DNA from: CAINVV01 sp037140615
Lineage (GTDB): Bacteria > Bacteroidota > Bacteroidia > Bacteroidales > Prolixibacteraceae
Direction of reading: 5' to 3'
Assembly (NCBI GenBank): GCA_037140615.1
Contig: JBAXED010000003.1
Span: 19,151-83,150, forward strand
DNA length: 64,000 nt
Shown here: positions 35,815 to 44,685 of the stretch, one piece after another
How positions within the stretch are numbered: position 1 is the first letter of the stretch
Layout: every line of letters begins with the position of its first letter
The notes under the pieces: model-generated
What the model saw: only the letters and a program-made list of their open reading frames with translations
The model's database searches: none
Told to the model about the DNA's origin: nothing
Program-made: the position numbers and the translations under genes

Positions 35815-36693
35815 ATGAAACTAGTCATTACAGGCGGAACAGGATTCATAGGACGACATCTTACTTCTCATCTGGGTGACTTGGGTCATGAGATAATGCT
35901 CATCCAAAGATCCGATTTAAAGCAAGGCGCAGACCGAATCTCAAAATTAATCAAATCTTCGGATGTTATCATCAATTTAGCAGGTTCACCAGTGATTAAA
36001 AGATGGACAAGCTCAAACAAGAACGAAATGTTGGATAGCAGAATAAATACCACAAATATTCTTGTTGATGCAATGACTTTTTTAGACCCTCAAGACAGAC
36101 CAAAAATATTTCTTTCCGCCTCAGCCATAGGAATTTACAATTCAAATGAAATGCATAGTGAGAGTTCAACCGGATTTGATACGAATTTTCTTGCAACTGT
36201 TTGCCAGAAGTGGGAGGCTTGCCTCGAACCTTTGAAAAAGCTGAATACAAGAATTTGCTTACTTCGAATCGGCATCGTTCTTGGGAAGAATGGAGGGATG
36301 TTGAACAAAATATTACCGCTATTTAGAAAGGCACTGGGTGGTAAAATTGCATCAGGAAAGCAATCTTTTTCTTTTATTCATTACCATGATTTTTGTTGCG
36401 CTATTTCCTTCCTGATTGATAATTCCCAATGTAATGGCGTGTTTAACCTCACTGCACCTGAAATTTCAAACAACGAAAAATTTACAGCTATTCTGGCTCA
36501 AGCATGTCACATGCCAGCATTGTTTTCAGTGCCTGAGATTGCCTTGAAACTAGTATATGGCGAGGCTGCGGTTACTTTGATCAAAGGACAAGCCGTTTAT
36601 CCACAACATCTGGTGGATTGCGGGTTCAAATTTCAGTTTCCGGATCTCAAGTCAGCTATTGCAGATATTCTGGCTATCAAGATTAAACATTGA
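35815..36693 (+). CDS. TIGR01777 family (SDR39U1-like) epimerase/oxidoreductase
   Basis: This 292-residue extended-SDR protein has the NAD(P) loop ITGGTGFIGRHL at its N-terminus, INLAGSPVIKRWT (typical of this family), SASAIGIY and VCQKWEA. The C-terminal DUF1731-like part (MPALFSVPEIALKLVYGEAAVTLIKGQAVYP) is present. Function in the family is not defined. Its 3' end overlaps the convergent ychF gene by 11 bases. Confidence 0.9.
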   Translation: MKLVITGGTGFIGRHLTSHLGDLGHEIMLIQRSDLKQGADRISKLIKSSDVIINLAGSPVIKRWTSSNKNEMLDSRINTTNILVDAMTFLDPQDRPKIFLSASAIGIYNSNEMHSESSTGFDTNFLATVCQKWEACLEPLKKLNTRICLLRIGIVLGKNGGMLNKILPLFRKALGGKIASGKQSFSFIHYHDFCCAISFLIDNSQCNGVFNLTAPEISNNEKFTAILAQACHMPALFSVPEIALKLVYGEAAVTLIKGQAVYPQHLVDCGFKFQFPDLKSAIADILAIKIKH

Positions 36694-37783
36694 AACGGAA
36701 ATGCATGATATCGCCATCCTGTACCACATATTCTTTGCCTTCTATGGCGATTTTTCCTACTTCCCGACAAGCAGACTCTGATTCCAGGGTAACATAATCA
36801 TTATATTTGATGACCTCTGCCCGTATAAATCCCTTTTCGAAATCACTGTGAATTATACCGGCTGCCTTGGGCGCTTTTATTCCTTTCACAAAAGTCCAGG
36901 CGCGGCTTTCGTCTGCCCCTGTGGTAAAATAGGTTTGAAGGTTCAAAAGCCTGTAAGCAGCATGAATCAGTTGGTTGACACCAGGCTCCTCGAGTCCAAG
37001 ATCTTCTAAAAAGAGTTGCTTCTCTTCATAGCTTTCCAATTCAGCGATATCTGCTTCTGTTGCAGCGGCAATGATCAGGATCTCTGCATTCTCCTCCTTG
37101 ATGTTGTTTTTCAATGCATCAGTCAATGCGTTTCCTTTGGCAGCCGAAGCTTCATCGACATTGCAAACATAGACTACAGGTTTACGGGTAAGCAGAAAGA
37201 AATCGTGGATTAATTCCTCCTCATCCTCAGTTAAAACCAATGTTCGGGCTGATTTTCCCGTAATTAGCACCTCTTTGAGCCGTTCTGCAATTGAAACTGT
37301 TTTAAGAGCAACCCTATCCTGTCCGACTTTTGCTTGTTTCTGCAATTTAGCGATACGGTTTTCAACGGTTTCAAGATCTTTGAGTTGAAGCTCAATGTCT
37401 ATGACTTCTTTGTCGCGAATAGGATTCACAGTTCCATCGACATGGATAATGTTGTCATTTTCGAAACACCGGATCACATGGATGATAGCATCTACCTCTC
37501 GTATATTGGCAAGAAATTGATTGCCAAGTCCTTCTCCTTTGCTTGCTCCTTTTACGAGTCCGGCGATGTCAACAATTTCTATAGTAGTTGGAACAACTTT
37601 TTTTGGTTTATCTATCTCCTCAAGGCGGATCAGACGTTTATCCGGAACGGTAATGACGCCGAGATTAGGTTCAATTGTACAAAAGGGAAAGTTGGCTGAT
37701 TGAGCTTTCGCATTTGAAAGACAATTAAAAAGGGTCGACTTACCTACGTTTGGCAGACCCACAATACCACATTTTAATGCCAT
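36683..37783 (-). CDS. ychF: Redox-regulated ATPase YchF (Obg family)
   Basis: The 366-residue protein has the P-loop GLPNVGKSTLFN at 8-19, FCTIEPNLGVI, the switch II DIAGLVKGASKGEGLGNQFL, and the NVDE base-recognition variant of NKxD that switches specificity to ATP. The C-terminal TGS-like domain is present (GIIHSDFEKGFIRAEVI, VQDGDIMHFRFNV). It binds ribosomes and is inhibited by oxidation in other bacteria. Its 3' end overlaps the convergent SDR gene by 11 bases. Confidence 0.96.
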   Translation of the reverse strand: MALKCGIVGLPNVGKSTLFNCLSNAKAQSANFPFCTIEPNLGVITVPDKRLIRLEEIDKPKKVVPTTIEIVDIAGLVKGASKGEGLGNQFLANIREVDAIIHVIRCFENDNIIHVDGTVNPIRDKEVIDIELQLKDLETVENRIAKLQKQAKVGQDRVALKTVSIAERLKEVLITGKSARTLVLTEDEEELIHDFFLLTRKPVVYVCNVDEASAAKGNALTDALKNNIKEENAEILIIAAATEADIAELESYEEKQLFLEDLGLEEPGVNQLIHAAYRLLNLQTYFTTGADESRAWTFVKGIKAPKAAGIIHSDFEKGFIRAEVIKYNDYVTLESESACREVGKIAIEGKEYVVQDGDIMHFRFNV

Positions 37784-37861
37784 TTAAAGTAAACTTGATA
37801 ATTTTGTGCAAAGGTACTATTTTAAACCTTGAGAAGTTACCTTTGTCAAAGCGGAAAAGCA

Positions 37862-37896
37862 TGATTTGTTTGAAGGGTTTCCTTTCAAACAAATCA
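37862..37896. repeat. Perfect inverted repeat in the ychF-sigma gap
   Basis: A 13 bp perfect stem (TGATTTGTTTGAA / TTCAAACAAATCA) has a 9-base spacer. It lies between the divergent starts of ychF and the sigma-factor gene. It could be an operator or part of the dispersed repeats, whose units (TTTGAA, TTCAAAC) it shares. Confidence 0.5.
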
Positions 37897-37920
37897 AACA
37901 ATTGAAACATAATTGGGTTT

Positions 37921-37984
37921 TTTAATCTGTGTAATTTGTGCAATCCGTGGTAGGTAAGGGGTTTATTTGTGTAATCTGTGGTTT
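37921..37984. repeat. Dispersed element CACGGATTACACAG, copy 2 (reverse orientation)
   Basis: It reads AATCTGTGTAATTTGTGCAA then TCCGTGGT, followed by a second partial unit TGTGTAATCTGTGGTT ending 5 bases before the sigma-factor ATG. It aligns over ~40 bases to the reverse complement of 26504-26549. Confidence 0.6.
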
Positions 37985-37989
37985 TAAGG

Positions 37990-38535
37990 ATGATCGATAA
38001 AGACAAAGATTTAATATCGGATCTGAAAAACGTGGAAAAGCGGGACGCCGCCTTCCAACTGTTGGTGAAAACCTATCAGCAGAGACTTTATTGGCATATC
38101 CGAAAAATAGTTGTCAGTCATGATGATGCCGATGACCTGATGCAAAATGTTTTTATAAAGGTTTGGAAAAATATTGATAACTTTAGGGAAGACTCATCAC
38201 TTTTCACCTGGTTGTTTCGCATTGCTACCAATGAGTCACTTAGTTTTCTTCAGCAAAAAAAGAGGAGAAATATTTTTTCAATTGACGGAGTATCTGACTA
38301 TCTTGTAGAAACTTTCGAGTCAAGCGCTCATTTTGAAGGGGAGGAGTTGCAAAAAAGATTGCAACTAGCTGTATTGCAGCTTCCTGAAAAGCAACGGATT
38401 GTTTTTAACATGAAATATTATGATGAAATGAAATACGAGGAGATGGCAGAAATTCTAAAAACATCTGTTGGTGCCCTGAAAGCCTCTTATCACCATGCTG
38501 TAAAGAAAATTGAAGCCCATTTTGAAGGCGAATAA
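37990..38535 (+). CDS. ECF-type RNA polymerase sigma factor
   Basis: This 181-residue sigma-70 family protein has region 2 (HDDADDLMQNVFIKVWKNIDNFR, LFTWLFRIATNESLSFLQQ) and region 4 (LPEKQRIVFNMKYYDEMKYEEMAEIL, then GALKASYHHAVKKI). I chose ATG 37990 (MIDKDKDL) rather than the GTG four codons upstream. It heads an operon with a tiny gene, a single-helix membrane protein and a secreted coiled-coil protein, which is the common Bacteroidota layout of an ECF factor with its membrane sensor. Confidence 0.92.
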   Translation: MIDKDKDLISDLKNVEKRDAAFQLLVKTYQQRLYWHIRKIVVSHDDADDLMQNVFIKVWKNIDNFREDSSLFTWLFRIATNESLSFLQQKKRRNIFSIDGVSDYLVETFESSAHFEGEELQKRLQLAVLQLPEKQRIVFNMKYYDEMKYEEMAEILKTSVGALKASYHHAVKKIEAHFEGE

Positions 38536-38579
38536 TGGAGACTCGTATTAAACCTTTTTAACGATTAGTTGTCTTAGTA

Positions 38580-38684
38580 ATGATAATGAGTATGAAACGA
38601 CTTGAGAAAATGATTGGCGCACAGGAGAATGTTTATTGTGGGAGTTCCATCTGGCCGTTGAAAGATAAAATAATTGACAGATGA
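38580..38684 (+). CDS. Tiny hypothetical protein in ECF sigma operon
   Basis: A 34-codon frame runs from ATG 38580 (internal ATGs at 38586 and 38592) and its TGA overlaps the ATG of the next gene (ATGA at 38681-38684). The product, MIMSMKRLEKMIGAQE then NVYCGSSIWPLKDKIIDR, has no signal or membrane segment. The tight coupling is the main support. It could be a leader peptide setting translation of the anti-sigma-like gene, or a real micropeptide. Confidence 0.5.
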   Translation: MIMSMKRLEKMIGAQENVYCGSSIWPLKDKIIDR

Positions 38685-39142
38685 AAGATAAAATTGTGCA
38701 TAGTAAAGATGAACCGCTTTTCCCGAAAATGGAGAGCGGATTTACTGTTCCTGAAGGTTATTTTGAATCTTTCGGGGAACGTTTAAACCGAAGAATGGAA
38801 GAAGTTCCGCGGGCTACACGTTCCATTAACATGCTCCACTTTCTCAAACCAGCTCTGGGATTGGCAGCCGGTTTGGCATTGTTGCTTACCTTGTACCTTC
38901 ATCCTTTTATTAGTCAAAAACAAGCAGTGGTTATTGGAGTCGAAAATGCAACTGATCTGTCCGTTATAGAGGAGACTGACCCCATGTTAAACACTTACTC
39001 TTCAATGATTTCGGATGGTCAATTCATTACTGCCTTAAGTGAAATGGATGAATACGATGCCTCCAAAATATCGAAGGACGGACTGGCAGAATATTTGGTT
39101 TCCAATTGTTCTGATTTTGAAATTCTTAATGCCAATAAATAA
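38681..39142 (+). CDS. Single-pass membrane protein, putative anti-sigma factor
   Basis: The 153-residue protein has a ~60-residue N-terminal cytoplasmic part (FTVPEGYFESFGERLNRRM), one transmembrane helix (about 68-86, LKPALGLAAGLALLLTLYL) and an acidic C-terminal part outside the membrane. FxVPegYFe is a motif I associate with Bacteroidota proteins encoded beside ECF sigma factors. Placement directly after the sigma gene and the topology suggest an anti-sigma role. No ZAS zinc motif is visible, so this remains inference. Confidence 0.68.
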   Translation: MKDKIVHSKDEPLFPKMESGFTVPEGYFESFGERLNRRMEEVPRATRSINMLHFLKPALGLAAGLALLLTLYLHPFISQKQAVVIGVENATDLSVIEETDPMLNTYSSMISDGQFITALSEMDEYDASKISKDGLAEYLVSNCSDFEILNANK

Positions 39143-39143
39143 C

Positions 39144-39602
39144 ATGAGAACTACATTATTTACAGGGATGATCCTGTTTTGTGCTTTACAGCTTTCTGCA
39201 CAAAGACACATGGATCCCAAAATGATTGAAGTAATAAAAAGTAAAAAGGTTGCTTTTATTACTGAGCAGGTTGGTTTGACTTCCCAGGAAGGAGAGAAAT
39301 TCTGGCCAGTCTATAATCAGCTGGAGAAAGAGCGCCTCGAACTGATGGATCGCAAAAGAGACCTCGAAGAATCAACCGAAGATAAAATGTTGAAATCTGA
39401 GGATGCCTACCGCAAAATGGCTAACGAAATAGTTGGTATGCACCTGAAAGAAGGGAAGCTGATCGAAGAATACAATACAAAATTTCTCTCTATTCTTCCA
39501 GCTGAGAAAGTGGTTAAACTTTACCGTTCAGAGCGAAAATTCAGGTCATACCTGATGCAAGAGATGCGGCAGAATGACGATAAGGATAAAAAGGCGAAAT
39601 AG
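39144..39602 (+). CDS. Secreted Spy/CpxP-like protein, 'sensor of ECF-type sigma factor'
   Basis: The 152-residue product has a signal peptide (1-18, ending ALQLSAQ) and a helical, charged mature part resembling periplasmic sensor proteins: KKVAFITEQVGLTSQEGEKFWPVYNQLEKER, with the LTsqEgekFWPvY motif seen next to ECF sigma factors in Bacteroidota. I chose the ATG at 39144, one base after the preceding stop, because it gives a clean signal peptide. It likely senses envelope stress and signals through the membrane protein encoded upstream. Confidence 0.75.
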   Translation: MRTTLFTGMILFCALQLSAQRHMDPKMIEVIKSKKVAFITEQVGLTSQEGEKFWPVYNQLEKERLELMDRKRDLEESTEDKMLKSEDAYRKMANEIVGMHLKEGKLIEEYNTKFLSILPAEKVVKLYRSERKFRSYLMQEMRQNDDKDKKAK

Positions 39603-39610
39603 GGCTTCAT

Positions 39611-39749
39611 AAGGCTAAAGGTTAAAGGCTAAAGTAAAGACGCTGCAATGTTTAATTGCAGCGTCTTTACTTTATAAAAAAGTGACAAGAATTCAAACCT
39701 GTTCTAAAGCTACTTTAACCTTTAACCTTTAGCCTTTAGCCTTTAGCCT
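39611..39749. repeat. Inverted arrays of AGGCTAA-type repeats flanking a terminator
   Basis: 39611-39635 holds AGGCTAAAGGTTAAAGGCTAAAG. 39713-39749 holds the complementary pattern CTTTAACCTTTAACCTTTAG and two more CCTTTAG units. They face each other across the terminator at 39631-39673. The right array runs into hisS and provides its last two codons and its stop. Confidence 0.65.
39631..39673. terminator. Bidirectional hairpin terminator between the sigma operon and hisS
   Basis: A 19 bp perfect stem (39631-39649 with 39655-39673) with a 5-base loop carries A-rich and T-rich ends. It separates two convergent transcripts. Confidence 0.8.
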
Positions 39750-41110
39750 TTTTGAATGTACTCAGTCAGGAGGTTGGCCTCCAACTTGATTTGATCTCCA
39801 CTCACCATATTCTTCACCGTAACCTCTCCTTCAGATATTTCAGACTCTCCGGCAAGAACCACATATTTGACTCCTTTTTTGTTGGCATAATTCATCTGCT
39901 TTTTCATCTTGTCATCCGAAGGAAATATCTCAGAAGGTATCCCGGCAGAGCGAAGCTTTTCAAGTAGTGGAAGACAATAACTCTCTTCTGCTTTTCCGAA
40001 ATTTACAAAAAGAACTTTTGTTGATAGGATTTGATCTTTTGGGAATAGATTTAACTGTTCCATCACATCATAAATACGGTCGGCACCAAAGGAGATTCCA
40101 ACGCCGGAGATATCAGGCAAACCAAATATACCGGTTAAGTCATCATATCTGCCACCACCTGTTATCGAACCAATTTGAACATCGTTGGCCTTCACCTCAA
40201 AAATGGCGCCGGTATAGTAATTTAATCCTCTGGCCAGAGTAAGGTCCAATTCAAAAGTAGTTGAAACATCTCCCAACTTGAGATAGCCGAAAATAGTCCT
40301 GATTTCTTCTACTCCCTTCTTTCCTGTTTCGGAAGCCTGAATTACCTTTTCAATCTTATCGAGCTTCTCTTCATTGCTACCGGAAAGCAACAAAATCGGT
40401 TGAAGTTTTTCAATGGCATCCCTTGAAACACCCTTCTCTATTAGTTCTTCGTTTACCTTTTCCAATCCGATTTTATCCAATTTGTCAATGGCAATGGTGA
40501 TATCGATGATGCGATCTGCCTCTCCAATGGTTTCTGCGATGCCTGCCAAAAGCTTCCTGTTGTTGATTTTAATGGTGACATGGATGCCGAGTAGAGAGAA
40601 AATTTTATCCACAATCTGTATCAGTTCATATTCATTGAGCAGGGAGTCGGAACCAATAATATCTACATCGCACTGGTAAAATTCGCGGTACCTTCCTTTC
40701 TGAGGCCGGTCGGCACGCCAAACCGGTTGAATCTGATATCGCCGGAAAGGGAAATTTATTTCGCTTTGGTATTGAACTACATATCGTGCAAATGGAACAG
40801 TCAAATCATAGCGAAGGCCCTTTTCAGAAATCTGGAATGTTGTTTTCTGACTATTTTTTGCAGAAAGGTCATTCTCATTGGCCTTGGCAAGGAAGTCGCC
40901 TGAATTGAGAATCTTGAACAGCAACTTATCTCCTTCCTCTCCATATTTCCCTGTGAGGGTTGTAAGATTTTCCATGGCTGGGGTTTCAATCTGCTCAAAA
41001 CCAAACAGTTTGAATACCGATTTGACTGTGTCAAAAATATAGTTTCTTCGGGTCATTTCGATGGGGGAAAAATCGCGGGTACCTTTTGGAATGGAGGGTT
41101 TATGGGCCAT
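39743..41110 (-). CDS. hisS: Histidyl-tRNA synthetase
   Basis: HisRS charges tRNA-His. The 455-residue class II synthetase has motif 2 (FRRYQIQPVWRADRPQKGRYREFYQCDVDIIG), the histidine-binding LARGLNYYTGAIFEV, and motif 3 (GVGISFGADRI), plus the C-terminal anticodon-binding domain (VLFVNFGKAEE). The final residues QKG and the TAA stop come from the AGGCTAA repeat array that abuts the gene. A TAAATTTG promoter box lies 31 bases upstream of the ATG. Confidence 0.96.
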   Translation of the reverse strand: MAHKPSIPKGTRDFSPIEMTRRNYIFDTVKSVFKLFGFEQIETPAMENLTTLTGKYGEEGDKLLFKILNSGDFLAKANENDLSAKNSQKTTFQISEKGLRYDLTVPFARYVVQYQSEINFPFRRYQIQPVWRADRPQKGRYREFYQCDVDIIGSDSLLNEYELIQIVDKIFSLLGIHVTIKINNRKLLAGIAETIGEADRIIDITIAIDKLDKIGLEKVNEELIEKGVSRDAIEKLQPILLLSGSNEEKLDKIEKVIQASETGKKGVEEIRTIFGYLKLGDVSTTFELDLTLARGLNYYTGAIFEVKANDVQIGSITGGGRYDDLTGIFGLPDISGVGISFGADRIYDVMEQLNLFPKDQILSTKVLFVNFGKAEESYCLPLLEKLRSAGIPSEIFPSDDKMKKQMNYANKKGVKYVVLAGESEISEGEVTVKNMVSGDQIKLEANLLTEYIQKG

Positions 41111-41133
41111 GTTGCTTTACATTGTTGGATGGA

Positions 41134-41141
41134 CAAATTTA
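41134..41141 (-). promoter_or_regulatory. Bacteroidota -7 box (TAAATTTG) for hisS
   Basis: TAaaTTTG on the minus strand, 23 bases upstream of the hisS ATG. Confidence 0.55.
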
Positions 41142-41153
41142 GTCATAATATCC

Positions 41154-41187
41154 AAAAAAAAAGAGAGTGCTTGCGGCACCCTCTTTT
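41154..41187 (-). terminator. Terminator after Oar-like receptor gene
   Basis: A 12 bp stem (41159-41170 with 41176-41187, one G-U pair) with a 5-base loop is followed on the minus strand by a run of T residues. It lies 20 bases past the receptor stop. Confidence 0.8.
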
Positions 41188-41206
41188 GAAATATTATGCT
41201 TACAGC

Positions 41207-44200
41207 TTAGTTGAAGATGTAACGAATTCCCAATTGCATGGAATAAGTTGAACCATAACCAAGGTTATCGCGATAAGTATTTTGCAGCATCTGATTGCTG
41301 TTGTAAGGATTAAGCTGGAAAGTTGGTTTAACGGTACCACCCGCAACAACACTAGAGTTATTAACTGGCTTCAGGATATTGTTTTGGTTATAAAAGTCTG
41401 CTTTGCCCCAATTGCTGTTAATCAGGTTGCCAACATTCAGAATATCAAGACTTACCTGGATTGTATTGCGCTTTCCACCAACTTTAACAAAGATTTCCTG
41501 CATCAACTTGGCATCAAAACTGTTTCTCCATGGAATCAAAGCACCATTACGTTCTGCATATTTACCCATTCGCGTACGAAGGTATTTATCCTGATCGATG
41601 AAGTTAAAGAATGATGTGCTTTGTGCTGCAGCTGTCCAAAGAACGTTAGCACCGCTGGCATCCTTAACAGTTTGGTCTACGAATGTAATTTCAGATGCAT
41701 TCTTAGGAACATAAATCAGGTTGTTGGAACCAGCACCGTCACGGACGATGTTGCTTGAATAAACATATGAGAAACGTCCTTGAGAACTTCCTTCGTAGAA
41801 AACAGAGACTGTAGTGGCCATTGATTTCAGGTACTCAAATTTATAGGAAGCTGATGCAATTAACCTGTCAGGAACTACATAACTGGCATAGCTTAATTCC
41901 TCGCTGTTAGCTCCATTAACATTGGCATTTCCGTTCCATGCTGAAGAAGCCTGGTCACCACTACCGTCAACCAAATTTCTGGCGTCACTGCGGGTATAAG
42001 CAACCATTCCGGTAAAACCTTTGGCAAATGCTTTTTCTAACTTAGCGGTCAGGGAATAATAATATCCTTTGTTTCTATTTTCAAGAACAATTGGAGAAAC
42101 TCCATTTCCACCTGTACCGGCTGGGGTAGTAACAGTTTTACCATCAGTACTTATTGTTTGATAATAGGCCAAACCTTTGGTCGCAGCCGCTGTAACTGGA
42201 TAAACAATTCGGTTGTCTGGATAGCCGGCAATATTCATTGCAACACCACCTTTCAGTCCTTCGTTAACAAAGAATGCTGTATTAATGTCTTTGTTGTAGA
42301 TCCCTTCAAGACTCCCTTTTATCCCAAAAGGAAGTTTGGCATCAAGGGCCAAACTGCTTTTCCAGGACTGTGGCATTTTGAAATCTTTGGATATTATTGT
42401 AAATGTACTTGGAATAATTTCTCCAACAGCAGGTTGAGTGGTTGGATAATATGCATCAATTTTATCGCTAAATTTAGTAACATTTGCAGGAAGAGTTGCT
42501 GAAGTGTAGGTCATAGTGGTCTGTACCATACCTGCATCACCAACCTGACTAACTACCCAAACGAATGGTACGCGTCCGGTGAATATACCTGTTCCACCTC
42601 TAAGTACCAGTGAGCGGTCTTCCTTAAGGTTGTAATTAAAACCAACTCTGGGAGAAAGCATCACTTTTGATTGTGGAAGTGTCGCGGTACTGTAACTATT
42701 GCCACCAAAAGTTAGATTTTCTATCTTTGGATGAGCCAAGGCAGGCTGCGAAAAAGTTGGAAGATCTGCACGTAAACCAGCAACCAATTTCAACTTTGAA
42801 TTAACTGTGATCTCATCCTGGATATATGCAGAATATTGTCCGAATTTGAAACTTGGGAAGGCCTGTGCATATCCTGGAGTATTTGAGAATGTAATTCCAA
42901 AATCAGCAGGCTTAACGCCATTGGTAAAATCACTCCACGAGTTGAATACATAGAAACTTGTTCCAAAACGCATGAAACCATTCTTAGTTTCATTTGCTTC
43001 GTATTGAAGACCGGCAGTAAAATTATTCTTACCCATTGACCAAGTAACATCATCGGTGATGGTGGTTGTTTTAACCTGACGAAGGTTACCATAGGAGAAA
43101 AGTTCTGTACCAAAAGATACATAAGGTTTACCACCACTTAGAATATCAACAAATGGGAAAAGTTTACCATTTGTGCTACGTGGCTCATCCTGGAAAGAAT
43201 TGGTATAACGCAAGGTATTCAGAAGTTTGCCGTTTAACAAGGTTGAGTTCAACTCAGCAGATAAAGAGCTGAAATTGGTTTCTGTAAAATACCCGGAATT
43301 CTGATACCACATGGCATCCATCGATTGACGGTTATTCGTGTAAATAGTCGGGAACGGGGATGTAGATGTGCTTGGGTAACTAGGCGATTTTGCCTTTGTC
43401 TGGCTGTAGCGAATGTTGAATTTGTGGTTTCTGCTGATGTTCCAGTCAACACGGGCCAATAATTTAGAAGCCGGACTTTGGTTTGAATATCCCTGGTAAG
43501 GACCTGTTTCATATCCATATGTGTCGAGCAGGTACTTGCTGATCATGTCCATATCAGACGCTGTTGGACGGGCAATGTTGACACCATCTGCAGGTGCGCT
43601 TGGAGTAGCGGCAACCCTTGACGGACCAGGAACAGTATTCTTTTCTGATTCGTAATTCACGAAGAAGAAGAGTTTATTTTTGATGATTGGACCGCCTAAA
43701 CGGAAACCAAACATCTTATAATCTGATGGATTTTTGGTGAAAGTTGCATCGCCAACTTTGTTCCCTTTGTATTTTTCACTTGACATGAAATCGTAAACAG
43801 ATCCAGAAAATTCGTTGCTTCCTGAACGTGTAACAGCATTAACAGAAGCACCGATAAAACCGGATTGTCTGACGTCAAAAGGAGTAATATTGACCGAAAT
43901 CTGATCGATGGCATCCAAAGAAATTGGCGAGCCACCACCAGGAAGGTTTGTTCCAATACCGAATGCATTGTTGAACTGGGCACCGTCAACAGTAATGTAA
44001 TTTTGCCTGTAGTTACCACCACCAATTTGATTGCCATTGGATTGTGGTGTAAGTCGGGTCACATCATTGATGGACCGACTAACAGAAGGCATCATGGTAA
44101 TTTGTCTGGTTGAAAGGTTCATCGAAGCACCATTTTTCTCGGAATTGTAAGGAGAAGGCTTTTGGCCAACCACAGTAACTTCACCGACCGTCGCATTGCT

Positions 44201-44536
44201 CTCTTTCAGGGAAGTGTTTAAAACAAATGATTCTCCCAAGGAAAGTGTGATATCAGTAAAAGAGGCTTTTGCATAGCCAACAAAAGAGACGTCCACTTTG
44301 TATGGACCGCCTGTACGCATACCCTGCAAACTGAAACGGCCATCTGCATTGGTAACAGTTCCGTACTGAGTACCCGAAGGAACGTGGACCGCAACCACAG
44401 CGGCACCTGGTAGTGATTCATTGCCACCGGTAATTCTTCCGCTTATTCCGGAGGAAGTGACCTGTGCAACGACTGATGCAAACATACTTGCAAACATTAC
44501 AAGTGTCAGGCAGAGTTTTAGAAAATTGTTTTTCAT
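41207..44536 (-). CDS. Oar-like TonB-dependent receptor with carboxypeptidase-regulatory domain
   Basis: This 1109-residue outer-membrane protein has a signal peptide (1-24) and an Ig-like carboxypeptidase regulatory domain (about 27-112: GISGRITGGNESLPGAAVVAVHV, GRFSLQGMRTGGPY). A plug domain (SRSINDVTRLTPQS, QNYITVDGAQFNNAFG) and a large beta-barrel follow, ending in LGIRYIFN. The order and plug wording match Oar-type receptors, used in Bacteroidota and myxobacteria for uptake or secretion of proteins. No SusD partner is adjacent, so it is not a typical polysaccharide-utilisation receptor. A long leader with a hairpin precedes it. Confidence 0.9.
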   Translation of the reverse strand: MKNNFLKLCLTLVMFASMFASVVAQVTSSGISGRITGGNESLPGAAVVAVHVPSGTQYGTVTNADGRFSLQGMRTGGPYKVDVSFVGYAKASFTDITLSLGESFVLNTSLKESNATVGEVTVVGQKPSPYNSEKNGASMNLSTRQITMMPSVSRSINDVTRLTPQSNGNQIGGGNYRQNYITVDGAQFNNAFGIGTNLPGGGSPISLDAIDQISVNITPFDVRQSGFIGASVNAVTRSGSNEFSGSVYDFMSSEKYKGNKVGDATFTKNPSDYKMFGFRLGGPIIKNKLFFFVNYESEKNTVPGPSRVAATPSAPADGVNIARPTASDMDMISKYLLDTYGYETGPYQGYSNQSPASKLLARVDWNISRNHKFNIRYSQTKAKSPSYPSTSTSPFPTIYTNNRQSMDAMWYQNSGYFTETNFSSLSAELNSTLLNGKLLNTLRYTNSFQDEPRSTNGKLFPFVDILSGGKPYVSFGTELFSYGNLRQVKTTTITDDVTWSMGKNNFTAGLQYEANETKNGFMRFGTSFYVFNSWSDFTNGVKPADFGITFSNTPGYAQAFPSFKFGQYSAYIQDEITVNSKLKLVAGLRADLPTFSQPALAHPKIENLTFGGNSYSTATLPQSKVMLSPRVGFNYNLKEDRSLVLRGGTGIFTGRVPFVWVVSQVGDAGMVQTTMTYTSATLPANVTKFSDKIDAYYPTTQPAVGEIIPSTFTIISKDFKMPQSWKSSLALDAKLPFGIKGSLEGIYNKDINTAFFVNEGLKGGVAMNIAGYPDNRIVYPVTAAATKGLAYYQTISTDGKTVTTPAGTGGNGVSPIVLENRNKGYYYSLTAKLEKAFAKGFTGMVAYTRSDARNLVDGSGDQASSAWNGNANVNGANSEELSYASYVVPDRLIASASYKFEYLKSMATTVSVFYEGSSQGRFSYVYSSNIVRDGAGSNNLIYVPKNASEITFVDQTVKDASGANVLWTAAAQSTSFFNFIDQDKYLRTRMGKYAERNGALIPWRNSFDAKLMQEIFVKVGGKRNTIQVSLDILNVGNLINSNWGKADFYNQNNILKPVNNSSVVAGGTVKPTFQLNPYNSNQMLQNTYRDNLGYGSTYSMQLGIRYIFN

Positions 44537-44647
44537 TAATGATAATTTAAATTACACATTGTTAGTGATGAACTTTAATAGACAATATAACTTTGATCTT
44601 TTTAACATTTATTAGCAAATGCAGATTCCGGAAAAAACGGAGAGACA

Positions 44648-44663
44648 GTGCTTTACGAAGCAC
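44648..44663 (-). promoter_or_regulatory. Hairpin in the 5' leader of the receptor gene
   Basis: GTGCTT-TACG-AAGCAC gives a perfect 6 bp stem with a 4-base loop, between the promoter box and start codon of the receptor gene. Role unknown. Confidence 0.4.
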
Positions 44664-44685
44664 ATAGAAATCCTACAAATGTTCC

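Noticed and set aside
41207..44536. SusC-type receptor
   Set aside because: No SusD gene follows, and the plug wording matches Oar-like receptors instead.
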